Part shown: positions 1 to 6,103 of the stretch, piece by piece
Numbering within the stretch: position 1 is the stretch's first letter
Layout of the letters: each line of letters starts with the position of its first letter
Assembly: GCA_017936125.1 (NCBI GenBank)
Contig: JAGBGE010000021.1
Span: 1 to 12,225 of the forward strand
Length of the DNA: 12,225 nucleotides
From: Clostridia bacterium
GTDB lineage: Bacteria; Bacillota_A; Clostridia; Oscillospirales; CAG-272
Direction of reading: 5' to 3'
Notes under the pieces: model-generated
Told to the model about the DNA's origin: nothing
The model's input: the letters and a program-made list of their open reading frames with translations, nothing else
Database searches by the model: none
Translations under genes and position numbers: made by a program

Positions 1-157
1 CGACGATGCAGACTGCATCATTCCCGGTAACGATGACGCAATCCGCGCTATCAAGCTTATCGCTGGCGCACTTGCTAACGCAGTTATCGAGGCACACGGC
101 GGCGTTCAGGTTGAGGCCGCTGAAGAGGCTACAGCAGAAGAGTCTGTTGAGGCATAA
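1..157 (+). CDS. rpsB: 30S ribosomal protein S2, C-terminal end (partial)
   Basis: Reading from base 2, the frame encodes the last 51 residues of ribosomal protein S2 and stops at TAA 155-157; the rest lies outside the window. The diagnostic stretch is [14 protein letters not shown], the conserved S2 segment near its end, followed by an acidic alanine/glutamate-rich tail typical of clostridial S2. S2 binds the head/body junction of the 30S subunit. It is followed after 36 bases by tsf in the same direction, the near-universal rpsB-tsf order, so the two are almost certainly one transcript. The promoter is outside the window. Confidence 0.95.
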   Translation, partial: DDADCIIPGNDDAIRAIKLIAGALANAVIEAHGGVQVEAAEEATAEESVEA

Positions 158-193
158 TCATTTTCTACAAAAAAGCTAAAGGAGAAAATAAAA

Positions 194-1108
194 ATGGCAT
201 TTACCGCTAAAGACGTTGCCGAGCTCAGAAAGCAGACCGGCTGTGGTATGATGGATTGCAAGAAGGCTCTCGTTGAGTCCGACGGCGATTTCGAGGCAGC
301 AGTAAAGTACCTTCGTGAGAAGGGTATGGCAGCAACCGCAAAGAAGGCTGACCGTATCGCAGCAGAGGGTATCGTAGATATTATGACCATCGATAACGTA
401 ACCGCTATCGTTGAGGTTAACTCCGAGACCGACTTCGTTGCTAAGAACGCAACCTTCAAGGAGTTCGTTAAGGAAATTCTTAAGACCATTATCGCAAACA
501 AGCCCGCAGACGTTGATGCACTTCTTGCATCTGATTTTGTTTCCGGCGGCAAGGTTTCCGATGCTCTCTCCGAGCAGATCTACAAGATCGGTGAGAAGCT
601 TTCCATTCGTCGTTTCGAGATCGTAGAGGGCGTTGTTTCCTCTTACATTCACGGTATGGGTGCAACCGGCGTTATCGTTTCCTTCGATACCGACGTTGCT
701 GATAAGGACGGCTTCGCAGAGTGCGCAAAGAACGTTGCTCTTCAGACCGCTGCTATGGAAGTTAAGTATCTCAACAAGGAGTCCGTTCCTGCTGATGTTC
801 TTGCAGAGGAGGAGGCTATCCTCATCAAGCAGATGAAGGAAGATCCCAAGATGGCAAACAAGCCTGACAATATCCTTGCTAACATCGTTAAGGGTAGACT
901 TGGCAAGTTCTATGAGAACAACTGTCTTCTTGAGCAGGCATACGTTAAGGACGACTCCATGAGCGTTTCCAAGTATGTTGAGTCCGTTGCTAAGGAGCTT
1001 GGCGGTTCCATCAAGGTTACCGGCTACGTTCGTTTCGACAAGGGCGAGGGCATTCAGAAGAGAGAAGAGGATTACGGCGCAGAGATCGCAAAGATGATCC
1101 AGGGATAA
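194..1108 (+). CDS. tsf: Translation elongation factor Ts (EF-Ts)
   Basis: This 304-residue protein is a full-length EF-Ts, the nucleotide exchange factor that releases GDP from EF-Tu in the cytoplasm. The N-terminal UBA-like domain (about residues 1-55) carries the family signature ELRKQTGCGMMDCKKAL. It is followed by the core motif TDFVAKN (79-85), which contacts the EF-Tu G domain, and later by the conserved NKP...IVKGRLGKFYEN segment. The ATG at 194 is preceded by AAAGGAG (about 178-184) at good spacing. Codon use is strongly biased, as expected for a highly expressed gene. The gene lies 36 bases after rpsB and is followed by a strong terminator at 1136-1166, so the transcript ends here. 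The pyrH-frr genes that often follow in Firmicutes are absent. Confidence 0.97.
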   Translation: MAFTAKDVAELRKQTGCGMMDCKKALVESDGDFEAAVKYLREKGMAATAKKADRIAAEGIVDIMTIDNVTAIVEVNSETDFVAKNATFKEFVKEILKTIIANKPADVDALLASDFVSGGKVSDALSEQIYKIGEKLSIRRFEIVEGVVSSYIHGMGATGVIVSFDTDVADKDGFAECAKNVALQTAAMEVKYLNKESVPADVLAEEEAILIKQMKEDPKMANKPDNILANIVKGRLGKFYENNCLLEQAYVKDDSMSVSKYVESVAKELGGSIKVTGYVRFDKGEGIQKREEDYGAEIAKMIQG

Positions 1109-1110
1109 TT

Positions 1111-1245
1111 CTGACGGCTTGATTCAAGCATAACCAAAAAGGGCACAGTATTCTGTGCCCTTTTTTATCGCAAATTTACCACTCGCAGTATGTAAATACA
1201 GCTTCGTGGCAAAAATGCGATTTCTGTCTTGACTGAAGCCGTCAG
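1111..1245 (+). repeat. Three-part hairpin repeat, copy 1 (after tsf)
   Basis: Perfect 10-base outer arms, CTGACGGCTT (1111-1120) and AAGCCGTCAG (1236-1245), enclose two structures. First, after the motif CATAACC (1129-1135) and an A-run, comes the tsf terminator hairpin (1141-1160) with its T-run. Second comes a core: ATCGCA (1167-1172) pairs with TGCGAT (1216-1221), CCAC (1179-1182) with GTGG (1206-1209), and GTAT with ATAC around a GTAA loop (1188-1199). The core is followed directly by TTCTG. The same arrangement appears at 1266-1393, 2017-2220 (minus) and 11992-12104. The pairings are read directly; the grouping into a family is my inference. Confidence 0.75.
1136..1166 (+). terminator. 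Rho-independent terminator of rpsB-tsf
   Basis: An 8-base-pair GC-rich stem, GGGCACAG (1141-1148) with CTGTGCCC (1153-1160) around a four-base loop, is preceded by AAAAA and followed by TTTTTT (1161-1166). It starts about 30 bases after the tsf stop codon and points the right way. The A-run before it could make it partly bidirectional. Confidence 0.92.
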
Positions 1246-1265
1246 ATCTTATCCCTGCGGGCTAA

Positions 1266-1393
1266 TTCCTTCAGGCATAAACAAAATAGAGAGTGAGGGA
1301 AACCACACTCTCTATTTTTATCGTCGTTCTTCGGTTCTCGCTGTAGGTAACTACAGCTTCGACGTCAGAACACCGATTTCTGCTCTGAAGGAA
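1266..1393 (+). repeat. Three-part hairpin repeat, copy 2 (tandem)
   Basis: The outer arms are TTCCTTCAG (1266-1274) and CTGAAGGAA (1385-1393). CATAAAC (1276-1282) precedes an 11-base-pair terminator-like hairpin (1285-1316). The core then has ATCG (1320-1323) paired with CGAT (1374-1377), a 2x2 internal loop (TC/AC), GTTCT (1326-1330) paired with AGAAC (1367-1371), and an apical hairpin GCTGTAG-GTAA-CTACAGC (1340-1357). TTCTG follows the core. It lies about 140 bases after the matching points of copy 1, so the two are tandem. Arm sequences differ from copy 1 but remain complementary. Confidence 0.75.
1285..1319 (+). terminator. Second terminator-like hairpin after tsf
   Basis: A perfect 11-base-pair stem, AATAGAGAGTG (1285-1295) with CACTCTCTATT (1306-1316), runs into a T-tract (1315-1319). 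It lies inside repeat copy 2 and would act as a backup to the first tsf terminator. Confidence 0.7.
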
Positions 1394-1411
1394 CAGTCAG
1401 CTTGATTTTGT

Positions 1412-1447
1412 CATAACCTAAAAGGTGCAGGTTACTGCACCCTTTTT
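1412..1447. terminator. Third hairpin with CATAACC box; bidirectional terminator
   Basis: CATAACC (1412-1418) and AAAA precede GGTGCAG (1424-1430), a GTTA loop and CTGCACC (1435-1441), followed by TTTTT (1443-1447). This is the front half of another repeat unit (box plus hairpin); no core follows. It lies between the rightward tsf unit and the leftward gene ending at 1446. On the minus strand it is followed by TTTT and overlaps the stop codon of that gene, so it can serve both directions. Confidence 0.7.
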
Positions 1448-1667
1448 AGTTAGTATTCTCTTCCGGGAAGGGCAGGAACGAGCCGCCGACACACTCGCGG
1501 AAGATGCGGTTCATTTTAATTTTGTGCTCTCTGCTTACAGGCACAGGCTCATCCGACTCGATTTCTTCTTCAATTTTGCTGATTTTCAATTCCAAGCCTT
1601 CTTCTATCGCGCGCTTAAAAAGCTCAAGCTCCTCGTTTTGCTTTGCGTTTTTACTGTAATCGCTCAT
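1446..1667 (-). CDS. Small charged protein of unknown function (73 aa)
   Basis: I do not recognise this 73-residue protein with confidence. It is hydrophilic, with a long charged, probably helical stretch rich in Glu, Lys and Ile (about residues 8-40), then EPVPVSREHKIKMNRIFREC and a short conserved-looking tail VGGSFLPFPEE. There is no signal peptide or membrane segment. The tail vaguely recalls the cytosolic N-terminal part of clostridial anti-sigma-like proteins, but that is a weak impression. The start is well supported: AGGGGAGG stands four bases before the ATG. A terminator hairpin lies 27-64 bases upstream of the start on the same strand, and a structured RNA and promoter lie upstream of that. 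Expression may therefore depend on read-through of that terminator. It ends in the bidirectional terminator at 1412-1447. Confidence 0.72.
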   Translation of the reverse strand: MSDYSKNAKQNEELELFKRAIEEGLELKISKIEEEIESDEPVPVSREHKIKMNRIFRECVGGSFLPFPEENTN

Positions 1668-1694
1668 TTTTCCTCCCCTATCGGTGAGTGCTGC

Positions 1695-1730
1695 AAAAAT
1701 AAAAAGTGCGACAACCGAAGCTGCCGCACC
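1695..1730 (-). terminator. Strong UUCG-loop terminator (RNA end or attenuator)
   Basis: On the minus strand an 11-base-pair stem with three G-U pairs, GGTGCGGCAGC (1730-1720) with GTTGTCGCACT (1715-1705), is closed by the very stable cUUCGg tetraloop. It is followed by TTTTTATTTTT (1705-1695). It sits downstream of the structured RNA and just upstream of the small gene at 1667. It either ends the RNA or attenuates expression of that gene. Confidence 0.85.
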
Positions 1731-1933
1731 GAAAAACGCAAACTCCGATTGTTGCTACACAAAACTTAACAAGCAGCGAGAAAGTTTATTCCGTCACTTT
1801 GGCGTCAAGTGGAATTTGCATTTTTGCCAAATTCATTCTTGACGCCAAATGGCGTAACAAAGCATAGGAATAAAAACCCTCTATAAAAAAATAGAGAGCT
1901 CTAGAGCAGCTTGTTAATTAAATTTTGTGTAGC
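1695..1933 (-). ncRNA. Candidate structured non-coding RNA or long leader (6S-like shape)
   Basis: This non-coding stretch begins about 7 bases after a consensus -10 box, at the first base of a long closing stem. The 5' strand (1933-1904: GCTACACAAAA, then AACAAGC) pairs with the 3' strand (1777-1754: GCTTGTT, then TTTTGTGTAGC) over about 20 pairs with a small indel. Inside are a U-rich hairpin, CTCTCTAT with ATAGAGGG (about 1878-1899) followed by TTTTTATT, and a terminal hairpin with a perfect 12-base stem (TTTGGCGTCAAG 1798-1809 with CTTGACGCCAAA 1838-1849) and further inner pairing. A UUCG terminator closes the unit at 1695. The stem-enclosed part is about 180 nt. Size and a start at the closing stem resemble 6S RNA, but I see no sequence signature that proves it. 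It could instead be a 5' leader regulating the gene at 1667. Confidence 0.5.
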
Positions 1934-1939
1934 GAGTGT

Positions 1940-1968
1940 ATTATATCACATTTTCGCAAATTTGTAAA
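1940..1968 (-). promoter_or_regulatory. Sigma-A type promoter of the structured RNA
   Basis: On the minus strand TTTACA (1968-1963) and TATAAT (1945-1940) are separated by exactly 17 bases (5/6 and 6/6 to consensus). The predicted start is near 1933, the first base of the closing stem of the RNA. Flanking sequence is very AT-rich. Confidence 0.8.
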
Positions 1969-2016
1969 TACCTTTGATAGAAAATATAATAATTAAAAAC
2001 TTACCTTTTGGGGTTA

Positions 2017-2220
2017 GCTTGATTTAGAGCAGAAATCTTTGTTTGCGAGTGTGAGGCGTATATACATACGTCGAGCGAGCAAACGGAGATAGAACGAAAA
2101 ACTCAAATAAAAAAAGAGAAAACCGTAGGTTTTGACCTTGATTTTCTCTAAATTTTAGGCAGAGGCATATTGTAATTTGTGCCCCTGCCTTTTTTTCGTT
2201 CGGTTATGCCTAAATAAAGC
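2017..2220 (-). repeat. Three-part hairpin repeat, copy 3 (after the DHHW gene)
   Basis: Read on the minus strand, GCTTTATTTAG (2220-2210) pairs with CTAAATCAAGC (2027-2017) with one mismatch. CATAACC (2208-2202) and an A-run are followed by a hairpin (2190-2157), and then by the terminator hairpin (2149-2115). The core has ATCT (2090-2087) with AGAT (2038-2035), a 2x2 loop (CC/AA), GTTTGC (2084-2079) with GCAAAC (2046-2041), and an apical hairpin CGTAT-GTAT-ATACG (2070-2057). TTCTGCTCT follows the core. It begins 11 bases after the stop codon of the gene at 2231, in that gene's orientation. It is longer than the other copies because of one extra hairpin, 2157-2190, which also has a T-run on the plus strand and could act there as a terminator. 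Confidence 0.7.
2105..2149 (-). terminator. Terminator of the 7226-to-2231 gene cluster
   Basis: On the minus strand AGAGAAAA (2142-2149 region on plus as TTTTCTCT) pairs with TTTTCTCT (plus AGAGAAAA 2115-2122), with further AGGT/ACCT pairing inside. It runs into TTTTTTTATT (2114-2105). It lies about 80 bases after the last stop codon of the leftward cluster. Confidence 0.8.
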
Positions 2221-2230
2221 AACCCATTTA

Positions 2231-3370
2231 TTACTTGAATGCCTTCTGGTTAAGTACAAGCGCGCTGTACATAAAGAGCACGTCCTTGCCCTCGAAGTCG
2301 ATATAATAAGGATTGGGTCTTGTTCCCATCTTCTCCATTCCAAGAAGATCGGGCATTACGTAGCGGATATCCACAACGTAGATGCTCTTGTAGCCCTCTG
2401 CAAGCAGGGGAGCAAGGCTCGAGCCGAAGGAGTCACGGAATATGATAAGCTCCTCGTCGGTTGTTGCGTTGGGGTTATCTATACGAAGCAGAGCCTTTGT
2501 GCCGGAGAGGAAGGTGTTGTAGCCGTCGTTGCTCTCGAACTGCTCGAGGTCGTATATCTTTCCGGTTTTTCCTGTTTCATAGTCGTATACAGTGCATTCG
2601 TCAAGCACCTTGTTGGTGAGATAAACGAGTGTATCAGGCTTGGGATAAAGCGCGCTTTGCAGGTAGTAAACACCCTTGAAGCCCTCAAGCTTATTTTCGG
2701 TGTACTCGCCCGAGAGTCTATCGGCAATACCAAGCTCTGCCGCGAGCTTATCTACAACCTCGTCAATTTTGTCCTGACTCCAGTGAGTATCGGTACGGTA
2801 GTAGTCCGAAAGCTCGAGGCATTCGAATATATCAACGTATTCTGCACCGGGCAGTCTTTCCTTGATAGTGTTCACGAGTCCTGCGTAATCGGGTGCGGGA
2901 TAGCCGTAATCTCTGCCGAGGAAGTAATTCTTATCGGGAACGATAGAAACGAACTTATCGCCGCCGTTATCCTTGAGATACTTGTTGTAAATATATTCAA
3001 GTCTGCCAACCGAATAATCTATAAGACCGTCGGTGAAATCGGGCTCAATCTTAGCGATGTAACCGTCAACCTCTGTCATTCCGTTGTTCTCCTTGAGGCA
3101 GAGAACGTTGAGGTGGAATCTTGCCTTGAGCGAACGGAAGAACTCACGAAGCGGGAACTGGTCAACGGTATAGTCCTCGAAGTCCTCGATAACAGACTTG
3201 TCGAGAATTCCCTCCCAGGTTATCTCTGTGGGGAACTGCGCGAGCGGACGGCGCTCACTCTCGGAGGTTTCCTTCTGATTGAAGAATGAAATCGTACACA
3301 TAGACACGAAGATTAACATAAAGGTGATGTATGTTAACGTCACAACGATATTTTTTGTTTGATTATTCAT
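2231..3370 (-). CDS. DHHW/AlgJ-like SGNH-fold protein, polysaccharide O-acylation partner
   Basis: This 379-residue protein has one N-terminal membrane segment (about residues 7-30) acting as an uncleaved anchor, with the rest outside the cell. It matches the DHHW/AlgX-AlgJ type, SGNH-hydrolase-like proteins that hand acyl groups from a membrane MBOAT enzyme to an exported polysaccharide. Visible motifs are VPDKNYF (145-150), the signature RTDTHWS (192-198, DTHW in place of DHHW), which supplies the catalytic Asp/His, and FRDSFGSSLAP (311-321) with the likely nucleophile Ser. In family members with this order the Ser block lies C-terminal to the DxHW block. AAAGGAGA precedes the ATG. It follows the MBOAT gene by 22 bases, which fixes the pairing. 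The acceptor polymer and acyl group cannot be told from sequence. Confidence 0.88.
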   Translation of the reverse strand: MNNQTKNIVVTLTYITFMLIFVSMCTISFFNQKETSESERRPLAQFPTEITWEGILDKSVIEDFEDYTVDQFPLREFFRSLKARFHLNVLCLKENNGMTEVDGYIAKIEPDFTDGLIDYSVGRLEYIYNKYLKDNGGDKFVSIVPDKNYFLGRDYGYPAPDYAGLVNTIKERLPGAEYVDIFECLELSDYYRTDTHWSQDKIDEVVDKLAAELGIADRLSGEYTENKLEGFKGVYYLQSALYPKPDTLVYLTNKVLDECTVYDYETGKTGKIYDLEQFESNDGYNTFLSGTKALLRIDNPNATTDEELIIFRDSFGSSLAPLLAEGYKSIYVVDIRYVMPDLLGMEKMGTRPNPYYIDFEGKDVLFMYSALVLNQKAFK

Positions 3371-3392
3371 TTTATATCTCCTTTCGTGTCAA

Positions 3393-4796
3393 TTAGAATC
3401 TGAAGTAGAGGAATGGGCTGAACGAGCCGTCAACGAAGTATGCGGTTACGATGAGAAGCATAACTACGACGAAGATAGGCTCAAGAATATTGATTATCTT
3501 ATTGATGCGCTCGTTTTCCTTAAGCTTGAGAACGGCGGTTTTGATAAGAGGAGTAGAGCCGATGATAGCAACGATGAGCACAACCGCATAGCCTGCGAGA
3601 TAGTAGCCTGTCTCCGCAGTCCAGAAGGGCAGACCGCCTGCGCCGAACATACTGCCTATATCCTCAATAGCACCGCTGAGTCCGTTGGCGCTGAAGAGAA
3701 CGAAGCTGATAACAATAAGCACGCATACGTATATGTGAGAGAAGACCTTGGGAATTTTAGCGAAGAACTTATTAAGCCAGAACTTCTCGAGCACGAGGAA
3801 GATAGCGAAATAAACGCCCCAAAGGATAAATGTCCAGTCAGCACCGTGCCAGAAGCCTGTAAGGAACCATACGACAGCGGTATTGAACATCCAACGCGGA
3901 ATAGAAACTCTGTTACCGCCAAGAGGAATGTAAACGTAGTCACGGAACCAGCTTCCAAGCGACATATGCCATCTTCTCCAGAATTCGCCTATGCTCTTTG
4001 AAATGAAGGGATAGTTGAAGTTCTCGAGGAAGCGGAAGCCGAATACTCGACCAAGACCGATAGCCATATCCGAGTAACCGGAGAAATCGAAATAGAGCTG
4101 AAGCGAAACTGCGATAGCGTAAATCCAGAAGCCAACTACGGAAGCCTCATCAGATGCGTGCATAGTACGCGCGAGAGTACCGAGGGTATCAGCGATAAGC
4201 ACCTTCTTTGAGAGACCGATAACGAATCTGGTGATACCGGTGGCAAAATTGTCAAAGGAATGAGTACGCTCGGTGAGGTCCTCCTCAATCGTTGTATAAC
4301 GAACGATAGGACCTGCGATAAGCTGGGGGAAGAGTGCAACGTAGGTTGCAAGACGGATAAAGCTCTTCTGCACCTTAGCGTCACCGCGGTAAACGTCGAT
4401 GGTATAGCTCATAGTCTGGAAGGTATAGAAGCTGATACCGATGGGAAGCGCAAGGCCGAGAAGCGAAATATCTGAATTAAAAATGGAATTGATATTGGAA
4501 ATAAAGAAATCCGAATACTTAAAGAAGCCAAGAGAACCGAGGCTGGCAATTACTGACAACCAAAGAAATACCTTTGCGATCGGTTTGCCTCTGAAGCGGT
4601 CGATAAGCAAGCCGAATATATAGTTTATGAGAATGGTTGCAAGCATAAGCAGCGTGTAAACGGGCTCGCCGTAGAAGTAGAAGCCAAGGCTCGCGATAAG
4701 AAGCACGAGGTTCTTGAACTTAAACGGAACGAGGAAGTAAACTACCATTACAGCTGCAAGGAAATAGTATAGAAAGCTTATACTGGAAAAGAGCAT
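3393..4796 (-). CDS. MBOAT family O-acyltransferase (AlgI-like)
   Basis: This 467-residue polytopic membrane protein of the MBOAT family moves acyl groups, usually acetyl, across the membrane for O-acylation of cell-surface polysaccharide. Hydrophobic helices run through its length from residue 5 to the C-terminus. Signature blocks are QLYFDFSGYSDMAIGLGR (233-250), the conserved EFWRRWHMSLGSWFRDYVYI (271-290), and TGFWHGADWTFILWG (313-327), with the presumed catalytic His at 317. Length and order match AlgI/PatA/DltB-related enzymes. The start has a perfect AAGGAGG eight bases upstream. The next gene (2231-3370) is its extracytoplasmic partner. No dlt genes are nearby, so AlgI/PatA-like is preferred over DltB. 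Confidence 0.93.
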   Translation of the reverse strand: MLFSSISFLYYFLAAVMVVYFLVPFKFKNLVLLIASLGFYFYGEPVYTLLMLATILINYIFGLLIDRFRGKPIAKVFLWLSVIASLGSLGFFKYSDFFISNINSIFNSDISLLGLALPIGISFYTFQTMSYTIDVYRGDAKVQKSFIRLATYVALFPQLIAGPIVRYTTIEEDLTERTHSFDNFATGITRFVIGLSKKVLIADTLGTLARTMHASDEASVVGFWIYAIAVSLQLYFDFSGYSDMAIGLGRVFGFRFLENFNYPFISKSIGEFWRRWHMSLGSWFRDYVYIPLGGNRVSIPRWMFNTAVVWFLTGFWHGADWTFILWGVYFAIFLVLEKFWLNKFFAKIPKVFSHIYVCVLIVISFVLFSANGLSGAIEDIGSMFGAGGLPFWTAETGYYLAGYAVVLIVAIIGSTPLIKTAVLKLKENERINKIINILEPIFVVVMLLIVTAYFVDGSFSPFLYFRF

Positions 4797-4825
4797 TACT
4801 TATTCCTCCTTAATCTGAAATGCAT

Positions 4826-4870
4826 AGAAATAGCGGGAGAATTCATTAAGAATCCGCCCGCTTCTTTTTT
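4826..4870. terminator. Hairpin between the duplicated-domain gene and the MBOAT gene
   Basis: AGCGGG (4832-4837) pairs with CCCGCT (4857-4862), with ATTC/GAAT inside. On the plus strand it runs into TTCTTTTTT. On the minus strand, the direction of the genes, the tail is only ATTTCT. It may be a weak leftward terminator that lowers expression of the downstream MBOAT pair. I saw no clear promoter between it and 4796. Confidence 0.5.
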
Positions 4871-4886
4871 ATTTATGGGGTACTAA

Positions 4887-6077
4887 TTAGCCGTCAACGT
4901 TTGCGGGGCACATAAGGAAGAATACGAAGTTATCGTATGCTCCAACGAGCTTCTCGTCTGCCTCCTCACAGATTAACCATCTGGTGTTAGAGTTTGCAGT
5001 AAGGTCACTAATGAAGTTGTGAACGTCAACGCCGTCCTCAAGCTCGAATATATAACCAACGAAAGGAATGGAGCCGATCATAGGCATATATACTGCGCAA
5101 GACTTGTAGTCGGTAATGGTGTAATTATCAAAACCAGCGAAGTATTCTGTGCCAACAGGCATTTCCATAGGCATAAGCGAGAAGGGGCTGATCCATGCTT
5201 CGCAAAGAGCCTGAGCGAGCGAAATCGCGGTGTTCTCGGGGTTTACGGACATCATATCCTCGAATGCCATCCAGTAGGAGTAACCGAGAGTGCCCTCTTC
5301 GAGAGTAACGGGGTAGATTACGTCGCCAAGTGCAACGTCACCGCCGCCAATGTCCTCGCCGCCCTCGTTTCCAAGATTAGCGGGACACATAAGGAAGAAT
5401 ACCTTGTTGCCAACTATTTCAGCAACAACCTGATCTGCTTCAACGCAGATGTTCCATGCGGGATTGCAGTTATCCTTGAGAGCCTTTACGAAATCGTCAG
5501 CATTTGTATCGTCAGCAAGCTCAAAAATGTAACCGATAAAGGGAATAGAGCCGATCATAGGCATGAATGCAGATGCGGACTTGTAACCGGTAATGGTGTA
5601 GTTGTCAAAGCCGTTGAAGTATTCTGCGCCAGCCTCGATGGGCATAACCATCGGAGAGAAGGGAAGTCCGGAATTATATGCAAGAGTCTCGGCAAGCTCG
5701 AGTGCGGTAGCATTATTGTTTGCTTCGAGAGCTGCTACGAAAGAGTTGTAGAGAGCTGCGCCGGTGGTGTTCTCGGGAATGCTGCTGCCTTCGTCCTTGT
5801 TGCCGCCTTCTTCGCCTTCGCCGCCTTCTTCGCCGCCGTTGCCGTCATCGGGATTGGTGATACCGGGAGTGTCATCGTTGCCTGCATCAGGTGCTTCCTG
5901 ACCGCCGAATGCGATGATTGCTGCTACGATAGCAACTACGATTACTGCTACTACTGCAATTACTATGTAGAGGTTCTTCTTGTTCTGGAAGAATTCTACG
6001 AAAGCATTGCTTTCTGCCTTAACTTCATTGTCCTGCTGAGCGTTCTGCTCGTTCTGAATTTCCTTATTAGGTTCCAT
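4887..6077 (-). CDS. Membrane-anchored protein with two tandem copies of an unknown domain
   Basis: I do not recognise a named family in this 396-residue protein. A cytosolic Gln/Asn/Glu-rich head (1-33) is followed by one strong transmembrane helix (about 35-58, Val/Ile/Ala-rich). Then comes an acidic Gly/Glu/Asp linker (60-105) and two homologous extracytoplasmic domains, about residues 109-235 and 266-394. The two share GFDNYTIT, then YKS, MPMIGSIPF(I/V)GYIFEL, and end in FFLMCPAN, so the gene contains an internal duplication. Each copy holds a Cys in WNIC/WLIC and one in LMCPAN, possible disulfides outside the cell. AAAGGAGA precedes the ATG. It lies 26 bases after the anti-sigma gene and is probably in its operon; a surface or envelope-sensing role is only an inference. 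Confidence 0.85.
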   Translation of the reverse strand: MEPNKEIQNEQNAQQDNEVKAESNAFVEFFQNKKNLYIVIAVVAVIVVAIVAAIIAFGGQEAPDAGNDDTPGITNPDDGNGGEEGGEGEEGGNKDEGSSIPENTTGAALYNSFVAALEANNNATALELAETLAYNSGLPFSPMVMPIEAGAEYFNGFDNYTITGYKSASAFMPMIGSIPFIGYIFELADDTNADDFVKALKDNCNPAWNICVEADQVVAEIVGNKVFFLMCPANLGNEGGEDIGGGDVALGDVIYPVTLEEGTLGYSYWMAFEDMMSVNPENTAISLAQALCEAWISPFSLMPMEMPVGTEYFAGFDNYTITDYKSCAVYMPMIGSIPFVGYIFELEDGVDVHNFISDLTANSNTRWLICEEADEKLVGAYDNFVFFLMCPANVDG

Positions 6078-6103
6078 TTTTGTCTCCTTTTATTTACATT
6101 TTT

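Noticed and set aside
1111..1447. CRISPR array suggested by regularly spaced hairpins
   Set aside because: The units are about 140 bases, with variable paired arms and Rho-independent terminators; there are no short identical repeats with unique spacers and no cas genes.
1754..1933. Shared 11-mer ATTTTGTGTAG between the structured RNA stem and the rnpB hairpin loop (about 11732-11742)
   Set aside because: An 11-base match is expected many times by chance in a 12-kb window, and the structural contexts (stem versus loop) differ.
1695..1933. Identification of this RNA as SRP RNA or tmRNA
   Set aside because: The conserved SRP Alu/S-domain sequence (GGUCAGG...GGAAGGAAGCAGCC type) and the tRNA-like ends of tmRNA are absent.
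2177..3289. A 370-codon open frame on the plus strand opposite the DHHW gene
   Set aside because: The minus frame carries the DTHW and RDSFGSS motifs and a ribosome binding site; the plus frame starts inside a hairpin and has no supported start or known motif.
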